The notes under the pieces were generated by a model, which saw nothing but the letters and a program-made list of their open reading frames with translations, made no database searches and was not told the DNA's origin. Below, one piece after another: positions 21,735 to 25,989 of a DNA stretch of 25,989 bases. A program made the position numbers and the translations under genes. Each line of letters opens with the position of its first letter. The stretch's first letter is position 1. The DNA is from Alphaproteobacteria bacterium (GTDB lineage: Bacteria; Pseudomonadota; Alphaproteobacteria; Micavibrionales; UBA2020): positions 1 to 25,989 of the forward strand of contig JAQSWE010000025.1 in the NCBI GenBank assembly GCA_029266795.1, in the 5' to 3' direction.

Positions 21735-23369
21735 TTAGGGGACGGGATTCGGTACGCCGCCCGGGATGCCTGCGCCGGGCATCAGCGCATTCAGCGGCTG
21801 GCCGTTGAGCGTCGCGTTGCCGGACGGGTCGACAGCCAGCGTCAGTTTACGCACGCTGCGACCATCTGCGTCTTTTTCAGGCTTGGTGTAGCCCTGCACC
21901 ATCGCAAGGCCGGAGGCGTAACCGGCCAGCTTGGGGTTCGGGTTCGCGCCTTGCGACGCGGCCTGCAGTTTCAGGACGGTTTCATCGACGCCGGTCAGCG
22001 CCAGCGTCATGCTGCCTTCCGTCATGATGGGCGATGCCGCGCTCGCGCGGAACTGGCCATCGAGGGCGGAGTTAAGGTCGGGCGCCTTGGTGTAGGTGTT
22101 GCGCACCGAAATCGTCGTGCCGGCATTGACGAGCTGCTGGGGCAGGGTCGTCATCAGCATCATCAGCTGCATCTGTGCCTGTTGCTGGATTTCAGCCTGC
22201 TTGGCAGGATCCACCTGACCGCCGCCGACGCCCACCAGAGAGCCCATGAAGCTGTTGACCGCCGTCGAGATGCTGCTGCCAAGATCGCGCATCGGCAGGT
22301 TCTCGACATAGACTTCAAAGTTGGAGTTGGTCGGGATGATGCCCTTCACGCCGGGATCCGTCTCGCCGACATTCAGGCCATCGAGCAGGATCTTCACGGT
22401 GGTCGAACCCTTCGCCTGCAGCATCCCTTTTACATCAAGCACGAGGCCGAGCTTGGCGAGCGCAGCCGTGAAATCGGGCGTAGGCGGGGTATTGGGCTGG
22501 GGAGAGACTGCCGATTTCATGGTGAGATTCACATCGGTCAGCTCGAGGCTGTTGCTCATGCCATCCAGATAGCCGCCGAGATCGCTCATGACCGAGGTCA
22601 TCATCTGGCTTGCCTGATCGGGGGTGGTCGGGGTGGTTTGCGATTTTTTCAGCGTTTCTCCGACGGTATCCTGCATTTTCTTGCGGGATTTAAGGTCGAT
22701 TTTATCATAGGACGAATTTGCGACCATGCCGCCGATGCTGACATCCGCCGCGTTACCTTTGTTGAAGGCGATCTTGATGCCCGAACCGGTCATGCCGTAG
22801 GGGCCGGACCAGGTGCCGTCGCCGTTCTGCGTCAGGTTCATGAAACTGCCAAGCGAGGAAACGGTCGCCGTGAATTCGCCGGGGGTCAGCGAATTGGCGG
22901 TCACATCGCGGTATTCCGCATCGACCTTCGTAAACGTACCGAGATCGGGAACCCAGGTGCCGTTAAAGCGCTGGCTGCCGATCTTGATTTCCGCGATGGG
23001 TTTTGCGGTTTCGTCGAAAGCTTTCATGGTCTGGGGCAGGGCGACCGCCACGTTCAGCGCCGCGCCGTCGGAAGCGGGCGTCACGTTGGCGATCAGCGTA
23101 CCCATGTCAAATTTAAAGCCGTAATTGGTGACGACGGTTGCGCCCGGCATCTTCACTTCGTAATAAGCGCCCTTGGGCGTCACTTCGACGGGGCCGGAGA
23201 GGGTCAGGCCGTCGCCTTGCGTCTTTGCAAGGTCCATCGGGAAGGCGAGCGCATCCTCCACCTGCTTCTTGATGCCGGCTGCGCCTTCGGGCGTCGCGGT
23301 ATCGGCATAGGCGAGGTGGCTGGTCGCCATGAAGGCGAGGGCGAAAACGGCGGGCAAAAGTTTGCGCAT
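21735..23369 (-). CDS. large exported protein of unknown function
   Basis: This 544-residue protein has a clear Sec signal peptide (residues 1-22, MRKLLPAVFALAFMATSHLAYA-DT) and no further membrane helix, so it is periplasmic or outer-membrane associated. The mature part shows many alternating hydrophobic/polar stretches and Gly/Thr-rich turns, suggesting beta structure, and pairs of Asp/Gly segments such as TQNGDGTWSGPYGMTGSG. There is a Gln/Met-rich segment (QQQAQMQLMMLM) around residue 400. The overall look recalls large bacterial lipid- or lipoprotein-binding periplasmic proteins, but I cannot place it in a family. AAGGA is the ribosome site, and it stands alone with its own promoter and terminator. 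Confidence 0.83.
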   Translation of the reverse strand: MRKLLPAVFALAFMATSHLAYADTATPEGAAGIKKQVEDALAFPMDLAKTQGDGLTLSGPVEVTPKGAYYEVKMPGATVVTNYGFKFDMGTLIANVTPASDGAALNVAVALPQTMKAFDETAKPIAEIKIGSQRFNGTWVPDLGTFTKVDAEYRDVTANSLTPGEFTATVSSLGSFMNLTQNGDGTWSGPYGMTGSGIKIAFNKGNAADVSIGGMVANSSYDKIDLKSRKKMQDTVGETLKKSQTTPTTPDQASQMMTSVMSDLGGYLDGMSNSLELTDVNLTMKSAVSPQPNTPPTPDFTAALAKLGLVLDVKGMLQAKGSTTVKILLDGLNVGETDPGVKGIIPTNSNFEVYVENLPMRDLGSSISTAVNSFMGSLVGVGGGQVDPAKQAEIQQQAQMQLMMLMTTLPQQLVNAGTTISVRNTYTKAPDLNSALDGQFRASAASPIMTEGSMTLALTGVDETVLKLQAASQGANPNPKLAGYASGLAMVQGYTKPEKDADGRSVRKLTLAVDPSGNATLNGQPLNALMPGAGIPGGVPNPVP

Positions 23370-23411
23370 CGGTACATCCTTGAAAAAAATGAAGGTCTTT
23401 CGTCACGACAA

Positions 23412-23440
23412 TTGTTAGAGAACGCCTTGAAACTATGCAA
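23412..23440 (-). promoter_or_regulatory. sigma70-type promoter of the exported-protein gene
   Basis: TTGCAT (23440-23435), 17 bp, TAACAA (23417-23412) on the minus strand, 43 bp before the ATG at 23369. Confidence 0.5.
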
Positions 23441-23462
23441 GAAATTCCTTAAATAATGGTTA

Positions 23463-23491
23463 TTGCGTTGGTCATAAAACAGGTTTAAAAC
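23463..23491 (+). promoter_or_regulatory. sigma70-type promoter of the Rap1a-like/uvrB pair
   Basis: TTGCGT (23463-23468), 17 bp, TAAAAC (23486-23491), 31 bp before the ATG at 23522. No LexA-type operator (alphaproteobacterial GTTC-N7-GTTC) was found in this gap. Confidence 0.4.
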
Positions 23492-23521
23492 TGGTTTTCT
23501 GTCTTCTCCTAAAGGGACGCT

Positions 23522-23905
23522 ATGAAACAGGCCCTCGCCGCAGTGTTGCTGACGCTTTTCCTGCTCGCGCCTTGCCGCGCGGCAGAGGCGCAATATGTGG
23601 CGACCAAGGATCTCGCGCGCGAATGTTTGAGCGAAAAACGCGAGCTCATGGCCGCCTGCATCGGCTATGTCGCGGGCGTCATTGATTACCACCTGCTAAT
23701 GCAGTCCTTCGGCACCGCGCCAACTATTGATTTTTGCATTCCGGAAGATATATCCAAGGAACAGGCTGCCATCATCGTCATGGCCTATTTGCGGGGGGAA
23801 ACCCAGCATGACGAATTTACGGCGGCTGCGACGATTCCCTTGGCCCTTAACAAGGTCTTCCCCTGCCGCGAGCTGCGGGCGACCCGGAAAAAGAAGCGTT
23901 CATGA
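23522..23905 (+). CDS. Rap1a/Tai-type small secreted protein
   Basis: This 127-residue protein has a signal peptide (residues 1-23, cleavage near AEA-QY) and four cysteines in the mature part (C35, C46, C72, C115) spaced as in the Rap1a/Tai4 family: CxGYVxGVxD, FCIPExxSxEQ, VMAYLRG and AxxxALNKVFPC. Family members include periplasmic immunity proteins against type VI secretion amidases, but many relatives occur without such effectors. No effector or secretion gene is visible in this window. The stop overlaps the uvrB ATG by four bases, so the two are cotranscribed. A housekeeping periplasmic role is as likely as immunity. AAAGGGA is the ribosome site. Confidence 0.83.
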   Translation: MKQALAAVLLTLFLLAPCRAAEAQYVATKDLARECLSEKRELMAACIGYVAGVIDYHLLMQSFGTAPTIDFCIPEDISKEQAAIIVMAYLRGETQHDEFTAAATIPLALNKVFPCRELRATRKKKRS

Positions 23906-25968
23906 CCGCTGAAGCGGAAAAAAAGACTGTCAGCAAGCCCGGCAAACTGTTCGACCTTGTGACGGATTTCAAACCCGCCGGCGACCAGCCGACAGCGATT
24001 GCGGATCTGTTGGCAGGCATACGGGCCAATGAAAAAAACCAGGTGCTGTTGGGCGTGACGGGGTCCGGCAAGACTTTCACCGCCGCGCATGTGATCGCGC
24101 AGATGAACCGCCCCACCATCATCCTTGCGCCCAACAAGACGCTGGCGGCGCAGCTGTTTGGCGAGATGAAGGAGTTCTTCCCGAATAACGCCGTCGAATA
24201 TTTCGTGTCCTATTACGATTACTATCAGCCCGAGGCCTATGTGCCGAAGACGGACACCTTCATCGAAAAAGACAGTTCCATCAACGAACAGATCGACCGT
24301 CTGCGCCACTCCGCCACGCGCGCGCTGATGGAACGGCGCGACTGTATCGTAGTTGCTTCGGTCTCGTGCATCTATGGCATCGGCGACGTGGAAACCTATC
24401 GCGGCATGATCTTCGACATCAATGTCGGCGAGCAGATTGATCGTAACGCGCTGGTCAAGAAACTGATTGAGCTGCATTACGAGCGCAACGATATCGATTT
24501 CTCGCGCGGCACCTTCCGCGTGCGGGGCGATGTGCTCGAACTGTTCCCTGCCCACTTGTCGGATGCCGCTTGGCGCATTTCGATGTTTGGCGATGAAATT
24601 GAAAGCATCACCGAGGTCGATGCGCTGACCGGCGAAAAAATGGACAGTTTCGACACCGTCCGCGTCTATGCCAACAGCCACTATGTGACGCCGAAGCCGA
24701 CGATGCAGCAGGCGATCAAGCAGATCAAGGCCGACCTGCATGAACGGCTCGCCGAATTTCGCGCTCAGGGAAAATTACTGGAAGAACAGCGCCTCGCGCA
24801 ACGCACATCATTCGACATCGAGATGCTGGAGGCGACGGGTATGTGCGCCGGCATCGAAAACTATTCACGTTATTTGACAGGCCGGGCCCCTGGCGCGCCG
24901 CCGCCGACGCTGTTTGAATATCTGCCGGATGACGCGCTGCTGATTGTGGACGAGAGCCATGTGATGGTCCCGCAGCTGCACGGGATGTTCAAGGGTGACC
25001 GCGCGCGTAAAGTCACCCTGTCCGATTTCGGTTTCCGCCTGCCCGCCTGTCTCGACAACCGCCCGCTGATGTTTGATGAATGGGACAAGATGCGGCCGCA
25101 GACGGTGTTTGTGTCGGCAACCCCCGGCGATTGGGAATTGCAGCAGACCGGCGGCGTGTTTGCCGAGCAGGTCGTGCGCCCCACAGGCTTGACCGACCCG
25201 CCCGTGATTATTCGTCCGACCGAAAAACAGGTCGATGATTTGCTCGCCGAATGCCGCGAGGTGGTGGCCAAGGGCTACCGGGTACTGGTGACGACGCTCA
25301 CCAAGCGCATGGCGGAGGACCTGACGACCTACATGACCGAAACGGGCTTGAAGGTGCGCTACCTGCACTCCGACGTCGATACGTTGGAGCGGATTGAGAT
25401 TATCCGCGATCTGCGCTTGGGCGTGTTCGACATCCTGATCGGCATCAACCTGCTGCGTGAAGGCCTCGACATTCCCGAATGCGCGCTGGTCGCGATACTG
25501 GATGCCGACAAGGAAGGTTATCTGCGTTCCCGCACGTCGCTGATCCAAACCATCGGCCGTGCGGCACGTAACGTCGATGCGCGCGCGATCCTCTATGCCG
25601 ACAAGATCACCGGCAGCATGAAACAGGCGCTGGAAGAAACCGGCCGCCGCCGCGAAAAACAGCTGCTGTATAACGCCGCAAACGGCATCACGCCGACGAC
25701 GATCCGCAGCAAGATTTCCGATATTCTTGCGAGCGTCTTTGAAAAAGGCGATCATGTGGATGTGAAGGCTGGCACGGCGACCGACGGTCATATGGTCGGC
25801 AAGGATTTAAAATCCTATATGGCAGGACTTGAAAAACGCATGAAGCAGGCCGCAGCCAATCTGGAATTCGAGGAAGCCGCGCGGCTGCGCGATGAATTGC
25901 GGCGGTTGGAGGCGGCGGAGCTCACTTATCTTGGCGCTTCCGCAGCGACCGACGCGACCGTTCAGTAA
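23902..25968 (+). CDS. uvrB: excinuclease ABC subunit UvrB
   Basis: UvrB is the central damage-verifying helicase-like subunit of nucleotide excision repair; UvrA loads it and it recruits UvrC. At 688 residues it is full length. Walker A is GVTGSGKT (51-58), followed by the beta-hairpin region YYDYYQPEAYVP that inserts at the lesion, VDESHV near residue 348, LVTTLTKRMAEDL, and helicase motifs with INLLREGLDIPE and QTIGRAARN. The C-terminal UVR motif (LEKRMKQAAANLEFEEAARL) contacts UvrC. The ATG overlaps the stop of the Rap1a-like gene. Only 21 bases follow before the window ends, with nothing recognisable. Confidence 0.99.
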   Translation: MTAEAEKKTVSKPGKLFDLVTDFKPAGDQPTAIADLLAGIRANEKNQVLLGVTGSGKTFTAAHVIAQMNRPTIILAPNKTLAAQLFGEMKEFFPNNAVEYFVSYYDYYQPEAYVPKTDTFIEKDSSINEQIDRLRHSATRALMERRDCIVVASVSCIYGIGDVETYRGMIFDINVGEQIDRNALVKKLIELHYERNDIDFSRGTFRVRGDVLELFPAHLSDAAWRISMFGDEIESITEVDALTGEKMDSFDTVRVYANSHYVTPKPTMQQAIKQIKADLHERLAEFRAQGKLLEEQRLAQRTSFDIEMLEATGMCAGIENYSRYLTGRAPGAPPPTLFEYLPDDALLIVDESHVMVPQLHGMFKGDRARKVTLSDFGFRLPACLDNRPLMFDEWDKMRPQTVFVSATPGDWELQQTGGVFAEQVVRPTGLTDPPVIIRPTEKQVDDLLAECREVVAKGYRVLVTTLTKRMAEDLTTYMTETGLKVRYLHSDVDTLERIEIIRDLRLGVFDILIGINLLREGLDIPECALVAILDADKEGYLRSRTSLIQTIGRAARNVDARAILYADKITGSMKQALEETGRRREKQLLYNAANGITPTTIRSKISDILASVFEKGDHVDVKAGTATDGHMVGKDLKSYMAGLEKRMKQAAANLEFEEAARLRDELRRLEAAELTYLGASAATDATVQ

Positions 25969-25989
25969 TTTACCGCAGCAGTTTCATGG

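Noticed and set aside
21468..23456. 662-codon plus-strand open frame opposite the exported-protein gene
   Set aside because: The minus strand has a signal peptide, ribosome site, promoter and terminator. The plus frame is His/Arg/Gly-rich without a plausible start and would run through the terminator hairpin.

Overview
The window is a gene-dense chromosomal segment of a Gram-negative alphaproteobacterium. The evidence is the housekeeping content and order (dnaK-dnaJ; hrcA followed by grpE; rph, rdgB and hemW close together; uvrB), Sec-type signal peptides, and moderately GC-rich coding sequence. The many small unrecognised proteins and the ankyrin, Sel1 and EF-hand proteins would suit a less-studied, possibly predatory or host-associated lineage such as the Micavibrio-like group. 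That placement is a guess. No tRNA, rRNA, CRISPR array, insertion sequence or prophage was seen.

Layout. (1) 1-3395, minus strand: dnaK then dnaJ, with a strong hairpin between them and an RpoH-like promoter before dnaK. dnaJ is split by a frameshift, and a 99-bp piece of it is repeated exactly at the very start of the window, so either a rearrangement or an assembly fault lies here. (2) 3666-6144, plus: two tandem paralogous secreted EF-hand proteins, the second with a large extra C-terminal domain. (3) 6211-9264, minus: an Aas-type acyltransferase/acyl-ACP synthetase and a downstream small unknown protein, separated from the EF-hand genes by a bidirectional terminator. (4) 9454-10005, plus: a small MORN-like repeat protein. 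(5) 10019-14202, minus: hrcA, a divergent GrpE-like protein with an internally duplicated helical region, canonical grpE, and a Sel1/TPR protein. (6) 14349-20867, plus: a short J-domain protein, rph, two tandem ankyrin proteins (the first carrying an LPD7-like domain), rdgB, hemW and a GNAT acetyltransferase. (7) 20877-23369, minus: an unknown soluble protein and a large exported protein ending at a clear terminator. (8) 23522-25968, plus: a Rap1a/Tai-type small secreted protein whose stop overlaps the start of uvrB.

How the genes fit together: the dominant theme is Hsp70 proteostasis. DnaK, DnaJ, an extra J-protein, two GrpE-type proteins and the HrcA repressor lie within 15 kb. The J-protein gene and hrcA are divergently transcribed from one short intergenic region. 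The most unusual items are the duplicated-module GrpE paralog, the ankyrin-LPD7 protein wedged between rph and rdgB, and a C-terminal (S/G)F(D/N)L ending shared by three otherwise dissimilar proteins. Several genes are preceded by TTGACATAA-type sigma70 promoters with 16-18 bp spacing; these also help to fix translation starts.
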